From Oceanobacter sp. 1_MG-2023 (lineage in GTDB: Bacteria; Pseudomonadota; Gammaproteobacteria; Pseudomonadales; Oceanobacteraceae), in the NCBI RefSeq assembly GCF_030689025.1, contig NZ_JAUYWA010000006.1, forward strand, positions 62,001-126,000: a stretch of 64,000 nucleotides of DNA, written 5' to 3'. This document shows, piece after piece, positions 47,201-57,089 of the stretch (position 1 is the first letter of the stretch; every line of letters begins with the position of its first letter). The translations under genes were made by a program, and so were the position numbers. The notes under the pieces were generated by a model, which was not told the origin of the DNA, searched no databases, and saw only the letters and a program-made list of their open reading frames with translations.

Positions 47201-48184
47201 TTACATCCCCGTCGCCCGCGACTTACTCACCGGCTCATTGGTCTGGGGGTACAGAATGGTCTGTAACTGCTGGATAGCATCAGGTAACCGCGGCCCAAAC
47301 CCCAACATCAGGCTGACATCCACCGTATGGATACGACCTTGTTGACTGGCAGGCGTCATGGCCAGGGACTGCTGCAGTGATTCTGGCACCTCATCATCAA
47401 GCTGTGCCACCAGCACCACGTCCGGTGCAGCCTGCAAGGCACCTTCGGCGCTCACTGGCTTATAGCCGCTGTAACCCATGGCATTGCTGGCTCCGACCAG
47501 CGCCAGCATGGCATCGGCCTGCGTACCGGAGCCTGACGCCATCATGCCCCGGCTACCAGCGCCGAGCAGAAACATAACGGATGAGGCATCATCCGCCGGC
47601 ATCTGCTGCAGCAGTGCCTGGCTGCGCTGATGAATACGTTCAACCAATGCCCGCCCTTCGCTCTCTTTACCCAGCGCTCCGGCAACGGCGGTGATTTTAT
47701 CGAGCACCCCCTGTAACGAATAATGATTCGCTACCCGCACAACCCGTATGCCAGCCTGCTTCAGCTGGATAAAGACCATCTCTGGCCCAGCGGCCTCGGT
47801 CGTGATCACCAGATCGGGTTGCATCGACAAGATGCCTTCAGCGGACAGTTGCCGCATATACCCGACATCGGGTAATTCAGTCGCGGCTTGCGGAAAACGG
47901 CTGGTGGTATCCACCGCCACCAGGCGATCCTGGGCACCCAGCTGATAGATGATTTCAGTAATCGAACCGTCGATACTCACCACCCGCTGAGGTGCCCCTG
48001 CCGCCTTCCCATCCTGTGCCCACGCCGTAACGGGGAACAGCAGACCAGCAAAGACCGTCGCCGCCGACATAAAGGCAAACAGCGACAATATGGCGAACAA
48101 CGACGTCAGCCGGTCAGGGCATTCAGCCGCGATTGACCGACTCTCGGCACCACGTGCTGCTGACGACCGGTGCAGGTTATCCAT
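47201..48184 (-). CDS. hmuT: HmuT, periplasmic haem-binding protein
   Basis: Periplasmic solute-binding protein of the TroA/BtuF-like fold that delivers haem to HmuUV. The 327-aa product has a long N-terminal leader with a hydrophobic core (FAILSLFAFMSAATVFAGLLF) ending near AWAQ at about 56. Mature family segments are RVVSIDGSITEIIYQLG near 67 and GYMRQLSAEGILSMQPDLVI near 108. The start overlaps the hmuS stop by one base. The unusually long pre-signal region may mean a start inside this frame. Confidence 0.9.
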   Translation of the reverse strand: MDNLHRSSAARGAESRSIAAECPDRLTSLFAILSLFAFMSAATVFAGLLFPVTAWAQDGKAAGAPQRVVSIDGSITEIIYQLGAQDRLVAVDTTSRFPQAATELPDVGYMRQLSAEGILSMQPDLVITTEAAGPEMVFIQLKQAGIRVVRVANHYSLQGVLDKITAVAGALGKESEGRALVERIHQRSQALLQQMPADDASSVMFLLGAGSRGMMASGSGTQADAMLALVGASNAMGYSGYKPVSAEGALQAAPDVVLVAQLDDEVPESLQQSLAMTPASQQGRIHTVDVSLMLGFGPRLPDAIQQLQTILYPQTNEPVSKSRATGM

Positions 48185-49290
48185 CAGGCAACTCCTTCTT
48201 GCTCCAGCGCATAGTGCTGTTGCAAGTCTTCCAGAATCAACCGCCAGCCTTCCAGTTCTGGCTGGCCGTTTTTACGTTCACCAAACATCAAGGCCAGCTG
48301 ATTGCCATCGCCGTCGTACAGTTCCAATGAACTGACCACGCCATCCACGGTGGGTTTCCGCACCAGCCAGGCGCGATCAATCAGGGTGGTTTTGGCATGC
48401 AGGTTGAAGCCTTTATCCATGATATTAAACCAGTCGCCGGTACGTACCAGGTTGCTGATCGGGCCAGTATGAATCTGGATCACGCCCTCACTGCCAACAA
48501 ACAGCATGATCGACAACCCCGAAGCCTGCGCCGCTTCCAGCGCGGCAACAAACACCTCCGGAGCCAGTTCGGTCGCGTATTCCTCACCAATCACTTCGTA
48601 GGCATTTATCCGGTTCAGGTGGTACTTTTTCAACAGCGCCTGAAAATGATGAACATCCTTCAATGCCGACCAGTCCTGACGCAGCGCCGCCACATCCAGA
48701 TCGGCAGGTGTGGTTTCGGGTGCGGTTTCAGGCGTTGTCTCTGGCAAAGGCTCCAGTACCATTCCCGGGGTTTGGTCCTCGGATTGAAAACGTGCCAGCA
48801 GCTGGGTGTACTGCTCCTGATCCGAAGCCTCGGTCAGATAGATCTTGTGTACGGCCTCTCCACGGCCATTAAAGAATTGCAGGCTGCATCGCATGCCGTC
48901 GGCACCCGGCAGAGGCTCTTCCACCGCAAAGCCATAAACAAAACGGCTAAAGAAAATCCGCAGGTCTATAACGCCCAGCGCCAGGCCCATATTGCCGTTA
49001 ACGGTCAGGCCTTTGTATTGACCGGTCTTTTCATGAACCATGGCGTTATTGCGCGTCAATGCCATAACCTCACCGAGCAATTCGATATCCCGCAGCAAGC
49101 GCTTGAAATCACCGCCAAGCCGCACGACGCGACCGCCCCCGGACTCACCATCAAGCAAGCGGGTCGCCAACAACTCCCCCTCACTGGCGCCCAGCCGTAA
49201 CGCGGCGTCCCGAATCCGCATTTTGGGTTCTTGCTGCCGCAACGATTGCCATTGCTCCGCCAACACGTGAATATCAGTAACGTTCGTCAT
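48184..49290 (-). CDS. hmuS: HmuS/HemS-type haem-degrading or haem-trafficking protein
   Basis: Cytosolic haem-utilisation factor, 368 aa, built from two related halves as in HemS/ChuS. The first half carries RLGASEGELLATRL and MALTRNNAMVHEKTGQY; the second carries RINAYEVIGEEYA, VGSEGVIQIHTGPI and FNLHAKTTLIDRAWLVRKPT. A Thr/Pro/Glu-rich linker separates them near residue 188. Members bind haem and some degrade it. It sits between the HmuY-like lipoprotein and hmuT in one co-directional run. Confidence 0.92.
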   Translation of the reverse strand: MTNVTDIHVLAEQWQSLRQQEPKMRIRDAALRLGASEGELLATRLLDGESGGGRVVRLGGDFKRLLRDIELLGEVMALTRNNAMVHEKTGQYKGLTVNGNMGLALGVIDLRIFFSRFVYGFAVEEPLPGADGMRCSLQFFNGRGEAVHKIYLTEASDQEQYTQLLARFQSEDQTPGMVLEPLPETTPETAPETTPADLDVAALRQDWSALKDVHHFQALLKKYHLNRINAYEVIGEEYATELAPEVFVAALEAAQASGLSIMLFVGSEGVIQIHTGPISNLVRTGDWFNIMDKGFNLHAKTTLIDRAWLVRKPTVDGVVSSLELYDGDGNQLALMFGERKNGQPELEGWRLILEDLQQHYALEQEGVA

Positions 49291-49292
49291 TA

Positions 49293-50426
49293 TTACTCTC
49301 CTGTCGACATTGTTTGAAAGCGGATTTCCGGGCTGCCGGATGCTCCCAGGCTGTAATAGTCCGACACTTGCAGCGTGAAGTAGCTGGCACTGTCATCAGT
49401 GCTGTCGGTATCAATCAGATAGGTACGGAAGTTGGGCCACAGCAGATGTCCGCCATTGAGGTTATAGGCGTACCAGCTGTCATCCGAGAATGGATTGGAG
49501 CTGCTGTCTTCACTGTAGTGGCTGGAAATATCATAGCTATCAACCAGCGTGGCACTGGTGTAATCCGCCAGCTCGGTCGCATCAATGGAACCAAAAACGG
49601 CACCATCACCATCGCCATACACTCCGCCATTGGTCCAGATATTAATTGCCCGGTTGCTGGTATCGACTTCATAAAGCAGGTCCCAGTCGGCACTGTTTTC
49701 GTCACAATCCACTTCGCTGGCGCTATCCAGATCCAGACATAACATGGTTGCATCGTCCGCAAAAGTGGCGCTGACACTCTGTTCTGTCCCGGCAAACTGC
49801 GCAGTATCCGCTGCCTGCGTTGTAAAACGGGCGGTGATATCGGTGTAACTGGCCACATCCAGGAAGACCTTGCTGTAGGTCTCGCCATCGGCATGGCGCA
49901 ACAACCATCCCACCGTCGTATTGGCCGCAATCTGATGGGTGCTGGTATCGTATTCATACCAGTCAGCCCAGGCCGCTTCGTTGGCATCGGTGCTGAACGT
50001 CAAGGCGCTGGTGTCGTAACTGACCTCCAGAGCAGCTGCTTCGGTATCGGCAACCGCATTGGTAAAGACCGAGACATCGGCTGCGCCGTCGTCATCGTAG
50101 AATTCGTCTTGTGCATCCGCCAGTGCCACCTGCACATTGCCACTGCCAGATACCCCGCCATTCAACTTGATGGCCGTACGACGAAAGGCCAGCTGCCAGT
50201 CCGTCGAGGTAGCGGCTTCTTCATCAGTCAGATCCAGCGTTGCCCCGGTTGTCAGACTGACGTAGACCCAGGCATCGTAATCCGCGGCGTTGATTTGCAA
50301 GCTGCTATAGCTGACATCCTCCGCACCGGAATCGCTGTCATCACTGTCGCTGTCATCGCTGCTGCCACAACTGGCCAGCAACATGGCAGCCATCAGTACT
50401 GAAAAAGATTGGTATCGCTGTTTCAT
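49293..50426 (-). CDS. HmuY-like haem-binding lipoprotein
   Basis: A 377-residue lipoprotein: signal MKQRYQSFSVLMAAMLLASC with lipobox LASC at C20, then a Ser/Asp-rich linker. Two HmuY-like repeats follow, each with a W-x-L-x(2-3)-R-like strand and an NGG turn (DWQLAFRRTAIKLNGGVSG near 79-97 and DWDLLYEVDTSNRAINIWTNGG near 245-266). HmuY of Bacteroidota captures haem at the cell surface. It lies between the receptor and hmuS, which supports the same role here. A tandem-domain form is less usual. The product is strongly acidic. Confidence 0.8.
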   Translation of the reverse strand: MKQRYQSFSVLMAAMLLASCGSSDDSDSDDSDSGAEDVSYSSLQINAADYDAWVYVSLTTGATLDLTDEEAATSTDWQLAFRRTAIKLNGGVSGSGNVQVALADAQDEFYDDDGAADVSVFTNAVADTEAAALEVSYDTSALTFSTDANEAAWADWYEYDTSTHQIAANTTVGWLLRHADGETYSKVFLDVASYTDITARFTTQAADTAQFAGTEQSVSATFADDATMLCLDLDSASEVDCDENSADWDLLYEVDTSNRAINIWTNGGVYGDGDGAVFGSIDATELADYTSATLVDSYDISSHYSEDSSSNPFSDDSWYAYNLNGGHLLWPNFRTYLIDTDSTDDSASYFTLQVSDYYSLGASGSPEIRFQTMSTGE

Positions 50427-50561
50427 AAAACACTCCGTTGAATAGCGTTATTGTTGTTAAACATGTGAACCAGCTATGTAAGTTCACGATGTAAATTATC
50501 GATATGCGTTCACTGCATGGATTAACTGCACAGCTTGCCGGCATGGCCTGAGCCACCAGAA

Positions 50562-52727
50562 TCAGAAGGTCAGCTCAAACCCGGCATAAGGAAAGCGGCC
50601 CTCTGTCGGGCGGCGATCATAGGAGTCACTCGGGTCGCGGACGCTGTCAGTCAGATTGTTGACCCCGGCATACCAGCGTAACGCCGGGTTGAACTGCCAG
50701 TTGCCTTTGATATCCCACTGCCAATAACCCGCCGACATCTGGTTTTCCGTGCCGCTGTCTTCATCTTCCACCTCGGTATAAGACGAACCGACGTACTCCG
50801 ATATCAACGTCAGGTCGACCGTGTCGCTGACATCCCACATCCACAAGCCTTTGGCGTGATGCCGCGAACGCTCTGTCAGCGCGACGCCCAGTTCAAGATC
50901 GCGGGCATCCAGCAAGGAATACGACAGGCGTTGCTGAAAACGGGGAGAAAACTGCCACTGGACGGCAACATCAGCACCTCGCGTCATGGCACTGGCAATA
51001 TTGCTGTAGCGATAAATCACCACGGTGCCGCTCTGTTCTGTCTCGCCAGTAGAAACCGCTTCGATCAGATCCGTGATCTGGTTATGGTATGCCGACACTT
51101 CCAGATGCAGCCGTTTGCCATCCGTTATTGTCGCCGACAGTTGCACACTGCGGCTTTGCTCCGGCTGCAGGTCTTCGTCTCCCAGCACCTTGTAGCCGTT
51201 CACACTGTGATCAAACACGTAATAGCGGTTTTTCAGATTGGGCACCCGGTAACCCATCCCGATCGATTGTCGGGTCTGGATCTGCCAGTCACCCTTTCCC
51301 AGTGACCATTGCCATTTCTGGCGACTGGCCAAAGCCGGCGACAGATAACCGCCAAAATCACTGTCGTTTTGCCAACGCAATCCCGGCGACAGCTCCAGCT
51401 CAACCAAACCGGCACCCTGTTGGCTTCCTGAATATTGCTGCGTCAAGGTTCCCTGCATAAAAGCCTCGACACTGTGGCGGGTTTCGTTGGGCACTTCGAC
51501 GGTATCCACCAGGCAATAACCACTATCCAGAGTGGTGGTGGTCGAGGTACTGCCAACACCGGAGCAACTCAGCTTGATCTCCTGCTTCTGCTGTTCCATT
51601 TGTTCGCCAAAATGTTCAAGGCCGGTCACCATCTGCAGTGACGTACTTCCCAGCGTCCATTGCGGCGCTTGCCACTGGGTCATCAACTTGTATTGGCTAT
51701 AATCGGCTGAACGCCAGAGATTACCGGCCAGAATGGCGTCATCCACCACCAGCTGGGCGGTATCATCCGTCTGCTGTTCGTACAACACGCTGGCTGACAG
51801 CCGCCCCGCCAGCAGCGCCTGATCAACATTGGCGGCCAGTCGCCAGCGTTCCAGCTGCTCTTCCTTGGTGCCCTCTTGATTGCTGCTGGTCAACTGTCGG
51901 TTAACCAGATCTTCTTTATATTGCTCTAGTCGTATCGTCGCATGGCCATCCACCGCTCCGGGCCCTGCACTCCCCCAGCGTTCCTGCCAGGATGCCGCCA
52001 GCGTGGTTTTGGTACCGTCAAAGCCGTTACTGCTCCAGCTGTCGTCGTACAGATCGATATCCGAGCTTTTGCGCTGATCGGCACTCAGACTCAGCTGACG
52101 GTGACTGCTCAGGGCCAGATCGGCGGTGGCCAGATAATGACGCTGGGGCAACAGCTCATCCGACAACTCCCGCTCCTCACCATAACTGCCAGCATCCATC
52201 GCCAACCGGTAACGGGTTTCGCCTGTCATATCGCGAGTGATGATATTCACCACACCCCCCATTGCCGCACTGCCATACAGGGTCGACGCAGCCCCCGGTA
52301 TCATTTCGATATGGTCGATATCCAGTGCAGACAGTTGCGACAGATCCACCATTGAACCGGTGGTTGCCGATACCGGCATACCGTCCACCAGAATCAGTAC
52401 CCGCTCGCCGTCCAACCCTTGCACCTGAATCGACTCACCGGTCTTGCCGTGAATTTCCCGCATCTGCACTCCCGGTATCACCCGCAAGGCATCACGGATA
52501 TCCCGGGTGTGTAAGCGCTGGATCGTGGTTTCATCAAGAATCAGAGTCCGGACCGGGGTATCGGCCAAGGGCCGCTGGCCACGCGCTGCCGTTACCACCA
52601 GGGTATCCAGATAAAAGACATCGGCGTCTTCCTGAAGCGGCGTTTCTGCCGCAACGTCTTCCGCGATAACAACAGGCGTATATGTCACAACCACCAACAG
52701 GCCAACCGCCAGACAACTGCATCGCAT
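50562..52727 (-). CDS. TonB-dependent haem receptor
   Basis: Outer-membrane receptor, 721 aa. It has a signal peptide (to about residue 23), a TonB-box-like DTLVVTAARG near 41-50, and a plug domain (ALRVIPGVQMREIHGKTGES, LDGERVLILVDG, and SAAMGGVVNIITRD near 150). A 22-strand-type barrel ends in the terminal Phe (YAGFELTF). The haem-receptor FRAP/NPNL region is present in altered form as GYRVPNLKNRYY and GDEDLQPEQS near 490-520. Two Fur-box matches lie upstream. Its downstream gene is the HmuY-like lipoprotein, so it probably takes haem from it. Confidence 0.9.
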   Translation of the reverse strand: MRCSCLAVGLLVVVTYTPVVIAEDVAAETPLQEDADVFYLDTLVVTAARGQRPLADTPVRTLILDETTIQRLHTRDIRDALRVIPGVQMREIHGKTGESIQVQGLDGERVLILVDGMPVSATTGSMVDLSQLSALDIDHIEMIPGAASTLYGSAAMGGVVNIITRDMTGETRYRLAMDAGSYGEERELSDELLPQRHYLATADLALSSHRQLSLSADQRKSSDIDLYDDSWSSNGFDGTKTTLAASWQERWGSAGPGAVDGHATIRLEQYKEDLVNRQLTSSNQEGTKEEQLERWRLAANVDQALLAGRLSASVLYEQQTDDTAQLVVDDAILAGNLWRSADYSQYKLMTQWQAPQWTLGSTSLQMVTGLEHFGEQMEQQKQEIKLSCSGVGSTSTTTTLDSGYCLVDTVEVPNETRHSVEAFMQGTLTQQYSGSQQGAGLVELELSPGLRWQNDSDFGGYLSPALASRQKWQWSLGKGDWQIQTRQSIGMGYRVPNLKNRYYVFDHSVNGYKVLGDEDLQPEQSRSVQLSATITDGKRLHLEVSAYHNQITDLIEAVSTGETEQSGTVVIYRYSNIASAMTRGADVAVQWQFSPRFQQRLSYSLLDARDLELGVALTERSRHHAKGLWMWDVSDTVDLTLISEYVGSSYTEVEDEDSGTENQMSAGYWQWDIKGNWQFNPALRWYAGVNNLTDSVRDPSDSYDRRPTEGRFPYAGFELTF

Positions 52728-52777
52728 TTGCTTTACCGTACCTTTAACAACACATCAGAGAGATAAAAGACCCAAAT

Positions 52778-52796
52778 GGGAATGAGCCTCATTATC
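52778..52796 (-). promoter_or_regulatory. Fur box 1 upstream of haem receptor
   Basis: The minus-strand 19-mer GATAATGAGGCTCATTCCC matches the classical Fur box (GATAATGATAATCATTATC) at 14 of 19 positions. It lies 51 nt before the receptor ATG, where Fur would block transcription in iron-replete cells. Confidence 0.65.
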
Positions 52797-52819
52797 CACA
52801 ACATTCATTAAAATACAAT

Positions 52820-52838
52820 GCTAATACGAATCAGTATC
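52820..52838 (-). promoter_or_regulatory. Fur box 2 upstream of haem receptor
   Basis: The minus-strand 19-mer GATACTGATTCGTATTAGC matches the Fur consensus at 13 of 19 positions. It lies 23 bp upstream of the first box and may overlap the -35 region. Confidence 0.5.
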
Positions 52839-52973
52839 AATAATGACATTAAAAAAACGCCTTGCCGCAATGCGACAAAGCGCTTCAGAACAACCGGCCT
52901 GGCCATCGGCCAATCAGTCACAAGGAAGAGTCAGACGTCAATGATTGTGGACATCAAGCGATATCAGGCGATA

Positions 52974-54080
52974 TCAGGCAGGCCAAGCAAACAGGTGTGA
53001 GCCGGAAACATAGGTGCTTGCCACCACGACTTCCGGAGTAGCAAACACATCGGCAACGGCAATTTTGAGGATTTTGGGTACCCGGTCATACGTCACCAGA
53101 AAATAGCGACCATCTTTCGTCAAGGTCACTCCCCGCGGCCGTACCAGCGTCAATGAATGCACCATGCGCTGTTCGGCAATCGACCAGAAGGTCACCAGGT
53201 CGGCATCAGGGTGTGTTACCAGCGCCATGCCGTTGGCAATCGCGACACTGAGGGCTTCACCTGTCATGCGTTTAACAATGGCTTCCGGTTGTGTCATCGA
53301 GGCCATCGGCAACCCTTGCAGACGAATACTGACACCGCCGTTTGCACGGAGGCTCATGCCAGTACGTGGCGCAGATACCACTACCAGACTGCCATCTTCC
53401 GCAATCGCCACATGGCCGGTATTGAGGTCCGTGCGGGCCAACACCACCCGCTCAAGCAATTGCTGGCTGGCCACATCCACATAACAGACGCAGGGTATTG
53501 CTCCCCCCATTGGCCCACCGGCATTGGTAATCACCAGTGTCTTACCGTTATCAATCAGGGTGCACTCATGAGGCTCTTTGCCATAGCTGGGGAATTCCCC
53601 GAGATACGCCAGCGAGTCTGCATCACGTACCGCAATAACACCCTCCAGGCCATCCAGACGGGTTTCTGTACTGAACAGCTGCTGATTGTCAGCGGAATAA
53701 GCCCCATGTCCGTAAAAATAGCGCCCGGGACGAGCATCGATTTTACGGCTCAGACGCCGCGCCCCCAGATCTACCTCGGCGGCATGTGGGCCTTTTTTCT
53801 CAAACACCGCCAGCCGGTCAGGGGCGTCAGGGTGCCAGTGAATACCGTGCGGGAAAAAATCCAGATCGATCAGATCCGTCTGCTGTTGCTGCAGATCCAC
53901 CAGCGCCAGCACGTAGCGCTGGCCGCTGCCATCCGGATTCATAAAACGACCACCGCCCAGCAGCAAATCGCCTTGGCGCTGACTGCAGCCGGTGGCCATC
54001 ACCGACAAGGCCGAGACAGACAAGGACATGGCCGGCACCGCTGCCAACCAGCCAAGCAAATTACGTCGCGATAGCGTCAT
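52974..54080 (-). CDS. DUF1513 protein, probably Tat-exported
   Basis: A 368-residue beta-propeller-like protein of the DUF1513 family, from the ATG at 54080 (GAGG site upstream; the frame to 54110 starts with TTG). The N terminus has a twin-arginine motif (SRRNLLGW) and a hydrophobic core ending in MATGC, a possible lipobox. Family segments are FFPHGIHWHP, FYGHGAYSAD and SYGKEPHECTLIDNGKTLVITNAGG near 162-186. DUF1513 genes often accompany imelysin-type iron-uptake genes. Here it follows the haem receptor region without imelysin. Function unknown. Confidence 0.85.
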   Translation of the reverse strand: MTLSRRNLLGWLAAVPAMSLSVSALSVMATGCSQRQGDLLLGGGRFMNPDGSGQRYVLALVDLQQQQTDLIDLDFFPHGIHWHPDAPDRLAVFEKKGPHAAEVDLGARRLSRKIDARPGRYFYGHGAYSADNQQLFSTETRLDGLEGVIAVRDADSLAYLGEFPSYGKEPHECTLIDNGKTLVITNAGGPMGGAIPCVCYVDVASQQLLERVVLARTDLNTGHVAIAEDGSLVVVSAPRTGMSLRANGGVSIRLQGLPMASMTQPEAIVKRMTGEALSVAIANGMALVTHPDADLVTFWSIAEQRMVHSLTLVRPRGVTLTKDGRYFLVTYDRVPKILKIAVADVFATPEVVVASTYVSGSHLFAWPA

Positions 54081-54136
54081 GAGGCAGCCTCGTCTGATCA
54101 GCTTGTGCAAGTTACTGGTGGTTAAACCAGTGTTGG

Positions 54137-55714
54137 TTAAGCCAGCTCGTCAACCGCCACCTTGTAATTGGGGTCTTCGATCACGTTGACCTCACACAAG
54201 CTGCCAGCCTGTTTCAGCAAGGTGCGACATTCCTGACTCAGGTGCAGCAAATGGATTTCCTTGCCCTCGGCAATATAACGCTCCGCCAGTGTATCAATGG
54301 CTTCCAGCGCAGAATGATCCATGACCCGACTATCGGCAAAATCGATAATCACCTTGGTCGGATCATTGCTTACGTCGAACAGATCCTTGAACGAGGCCAC
54401 CGATCCAAAAAACAGCGGCCCATACAGCTTGTAGACCTTGGAGCCATCCTCCTGCTTCTGACTGAGCACATGAATACGTTTGGCACCCTGCCAGGCAAAC
54501 ACCAGCGCCGACACCACGACACCAATAATCACCGCAATGGCCAGATCCGTCAGTACCGTCACCACGGTCACCAGCACCAGTACAAACAGGTCGTGTTTTG
54601 GGATCTTGCCAACCATACGGAAACTGGCCCACTCGAACGTGCCAATCACCACCATAAACATGACCCCCACCAGTGCGGCGATCGGGATTTGCTCGATCAG
54701 CGGAGAAGCGAACAGGATAAAACTCAGCAAAAACAGCGCCGCCGCAATACCCGACAAACGACCACGACCACCCGAGCTGACATTGATAATCGACTGGCCA
54801 ATCATGGCACAACCACCCATGCCGCCAATAAAGCCAGTCACAACATTGGCTGTCCCTTGGGCAACACACTCCTTGTTGCCCCGGCCGCGAGTGTTGGTCA
54901 TCTCATCGATCACCGTGACGGTCAGCAGCGACTCAATCAAACCAATGGCCGCAAAAATGGCCGAATACGGCAGGATAAACATCAGGGTTTCCAGATTGAA
55001 CGGCACATCCGGCACACCGATCGGCGGCAAGCCCCCGGCAATACTGGCCAGATCACCCACTGTACGGGTATCCAGATCCAGACCAAACGCCAGCAGGCTG
55101 GCCACCAGAATACCGGCCAACGCCGACGGCACGGCCTTGGTCAACTTGGGCAGGTTGATGGTAATAAACATGGTCAGCGCAATCAGGCCAAGCATCACGT
55201 ACAACTGCATGCCACTGAACCATTCACCGCTCAACCAGCCCCATTTACCTTCGGGGGTGCTGATTTGCAACTGCGGCAACTGCGCCAGAAAAATCACAAT
55301 CGCCAGGCCATTCACAAACCCCAGCATGACAGGATGAGGCACCAGGCGGATAAACTTGCCCAGTCGCAACGCCCCGGCCGCGATCTGGATAACCCCCATC
55401 AGCACCACCGCTGCCAGCAAATACTGCAGCCCCATGCCATCGCCATACATGCGTTCGGCATCGGCCACCAGCGCCACCATCACCACCGCCAAGGCACCGG
55501 TTGCACCGGAAATCATCCCGGGACGACCACCGATACAAGCCGTAATCAGACCCACCATAAACGCGGCGTACAACCCCACCAGAGGATGAACACCGGCAAC
55601 AAAAGCAAACGCCACCGCTTCAGGCACCAGCGCCAAAGCCACCGTCAGACCGGATAACACATCCGTTTTGATGTTGGGAGAGAATGTTTCAGCAAACTCA
55701 CGAAAGAAAGACAT
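54137..55714 (-). CDS. SulP-family anion transporter with STAS domain
   Basis: Inner-membrane anion transporter, 525 aa. About 12-14 helices fill residues 20-400, with SulP segments [23 protein letters not shown] near 20-42, [13 protein letters not shown] near 63, and [17 protein letters not shown] near 310. A C-terminal STAS domain (from about 420, with [19 protein letters not shown]) follows. Substrates in the family include sulfate and bicarbonate; the sequence does not decide. It precedes the DUF1513 gene in the same direction by 56 nt. Confidence 0.88.
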   Translation of the reverse strand: MSFFREFAETFSPNIKTDVLSGLTVALALVPEAVAFAFVAGVHPLVGLYAAFMVGLITACIGGRPGMISGATGALAVVMVALVADAERMYGDGMGLQYLLAAVVLMGVIQIAAGALRLGKFIRLVPHPVMLGFVNGLAIVIFLAQLPQLQISTPEGKWGWLSGEWFSGMQLYVMLGLIALTMFITINLPKLTKAVPSALAGILVASLLAFGLDLDTRTVGDLASIAGGLPPIGVPDVPFNLETLMFILPYSAIFAAIGLIESLLTVTVIDEMTNTRGRGNKECVAQGTANVVTGFIGGMGGCAMIGQSIINVSSGGRGRLSGIAAALFLLSFILFASPLIEQIPIAALVGVMFMVVIGTFEWASFRMVGKIPKHDLFVLVLVTVVTVLTDLAIAVIIGVVVSALVFAWQGAKRIHVLSQKQEDGSKVYKLYGPLFFGSVASFKDLFDVSNDPTKVIIDFADSRVMDHSALEAIDTLAERYIAEGKEIHLLHLSQECRTLLKQAGSLCEVNVIEDPNYKVAVDELA

Positions 55715-55976
55715 GGTATTGGATACCCCCAGGAACCGGAAAGCCGCGCACTATACCAGCACAAGGCGCCAAATTCAGGATCGATCGACAGCAATGCGCT
55801 CATATCCATTCAGAAGCCATCGTCGCCAAACAAAGAGTGTCACTCCAAAGGTAATATGCGCATCAAGCGCCATACAATCCAATATTTCCAACACAATCCA
55901 TCAAAAGGCAACAACCCCATTCGTTACCCCCCTTCACCAAAGCTCACCAAAGCCGACGAAACGGAGTGATACCTAT

Positions 55977-56231
55977 TTACCCCTGGGTGGTGGATCTTTT
56001 GGTCATGGGACTGATTTGCCCGGCTTCCGGTATTTCTGAACCAGTAATCAGCCAATAAGCGTATTCTGGCCATAATTTTCCCAAGGCTTCCAGCTCTTCC
56101 GCATAGGGCTTGGCTATCTTGCTACTCATGTTTTCCCAACGCTTTGCCTTGATCCCAGTCGCTTTTTCAAGCATCGGACGAGTGTACCCCTCTTGTTTTA
56201 TAACAAGATTGATCCGTTCAACGAGTTCCAT
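55977..56231 (-). CDS. Small HTH DNA-binding protein
   Basis: An 84-residue protein from the ATG at 56231. The segment MELVERINLVIKQEGYTRPM continues into LEKATGIKAKRWENM, which fits a Cro/XRE-like helix-turn-helix. It is followed by YAEELEALGKLWPEYAYWLITG, seen in prophage-type regulators. The longer frame to 56297 would run through operator-like repeats, so the internal ATG is preferred. It stands alone, divergent from the haemerythrin gene. Its target is unknown; autoregulation is likely given the upstream repeats. Confidence 0.65.
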   Translation of the reverse strand: MELVERINLVIKQEGYTRPMLEKATGIKAKRWENMSSKIAKPYAEELEALGKLWPEYAYWLITGSEIPEAGQISPMTKRSTTQG

Positions 56232-56246
56232 ATTCCAAACCAGAAT

Positions 56247-56281
56247 TTCCCTAAACACCAGGAATTCCCTAATATTTAGGG
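56247..56281. promoter_or_regulatory. Operator-like repeats upstream of HTH gene
   Basis: TTCCCTAA occurs at 56247-56254 and 56265-56272, 18 bp apart. The second copy is part of a perfect 15-bp palindrome, CCCTAA-TAT-TTAGGG (56267-56281). They lie 16-50 nt upstream of the HTH gene start, where a repressor would bind its own promoter. Confidence 0.5.
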
Positions 56282-56373
56282 TGAGTGTTGAAGCCACTCG
56301 TTAGTATTAACCCAAACCCGAAAGCCTATCACGAACTGCCACTTTCCCGGCAGCCTCGCGGAACAAGGAGGTT

Positions 56374-56401
56374 TTGTGTCTTGTTTGTGAACTCATATGA
56401 T
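56374..56401 (+). promoter_or_regulatory. Candidate promoter of the haemerythrin gene
   Basis: TTGTGT (56374-56379) and TATGAT (56396-56401) are spaced by 16 nt, about 150 nt before the start codon. The rest of 56282-56555 shows no gene. Confidence 0.35.
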
Positions 56402-56555
56402 CGCCGTGAAAGCCAATTGATAACAGGACACTGCTCATATCCGTTGCTTGCGAGTTATCAGCCGGAAGAGATGCGGCAGCCAATCACCGACAATTATTTC
56501 GCATTCGAGTCATGTCACCCGCGCATTTTTATACCCAATGGTAAGGAAGGAACCT

Positions 56556-57002
56556 GTGCAACCGATTCGTTGGAGCCCGGAATTTGAAACCGGCATTGAT
56601 ATTATTGACACTCAGCACAAGCGTATTTTTGACTACCTACAAGAAGTTGAGACCGCCATCAAGCAACGGGATGACCAGAAAATTCGAGCCGTCGCCAAAG
56701 CACTGATCGACTATTCCATTTCACACAACGCCTTCGAAGAAAAACTCATGGAGCAAGCAAATTATCCAGTATTAAAGGCCCATGCCAAAGTGCACGAAGC
56801 CTTTCGGCGGCGAGCGCTCAGCTACGATCAGAGACTGGAAGATGGCGAAGACAGCATCAAAGTCGCCAAAGAAGTGCGCTCAGACATTGGCTTGTGGCTG
56901 ACCAATCACATTCAACGCGATGACAAGCATTATGTCCCTTATGTCAAAAAAACGCTGGAGGGCAACTTTGTTCGACGCATGGTGAAACGCTTTTTCGCTT
57001 AA
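56556..57002 (+). CDS. Bacteriohaemerythrin
   Basis: A 148-residue four-helix di-iron protein that binds oxygen. The fold signature is complete: IRWSPEFETGIDIIDTQHKR (His near 23), a HNAFEEKLM segment (His and Glu near 61-65), a HAKVHEAF segment (near 77-81), and LTNHIQRDDKHYVPY near 118 with the last His and Asp. The GTG at 56556 is chosen because AAGGAAGGA lies just before it and family members begin at this point; an ATG at 56538 is the alternative. The role is probably oxygen storage or sensing. Confidence 0.88.
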   Translation: MQPIRWSPEFETGIDIIDTQHKRIFDYLQEVETAIKQRDDQKIRAVAKALIDYSISHNAFEEKLMEQANYPVLKAHAKVHEAFRRRALSYDQRLEDGEDSIKVAKEVRSDIGLWLTNHIQRDDKHYVPYVKKTLEGNFVRRMVKRFFA

Positions 57003-57089
57003 ATACAAATAAAGCCAGCCTGCGTCCGTGAACAGAATGCACTCTGACTCTGAATGCAAAGACTTTTTTGGGGAGACTATACAGTCTGA

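Noticed and set aside
52958-52976. Directly repeated GATATCAGGC at the end of the DUF1513 gene
   Set aside because: Two copies of a 10-mer next to a stop codon, with no further copies; most likely slippage.
54242-55657. Long plus-strand open frame (471 codons) rich in His and Gln opposite the SulP gene
   Set aside because: The composition is the reverse complement of a Leu/Ala/Gly/Val-rich membrane protein, so it is an antisense artefact.
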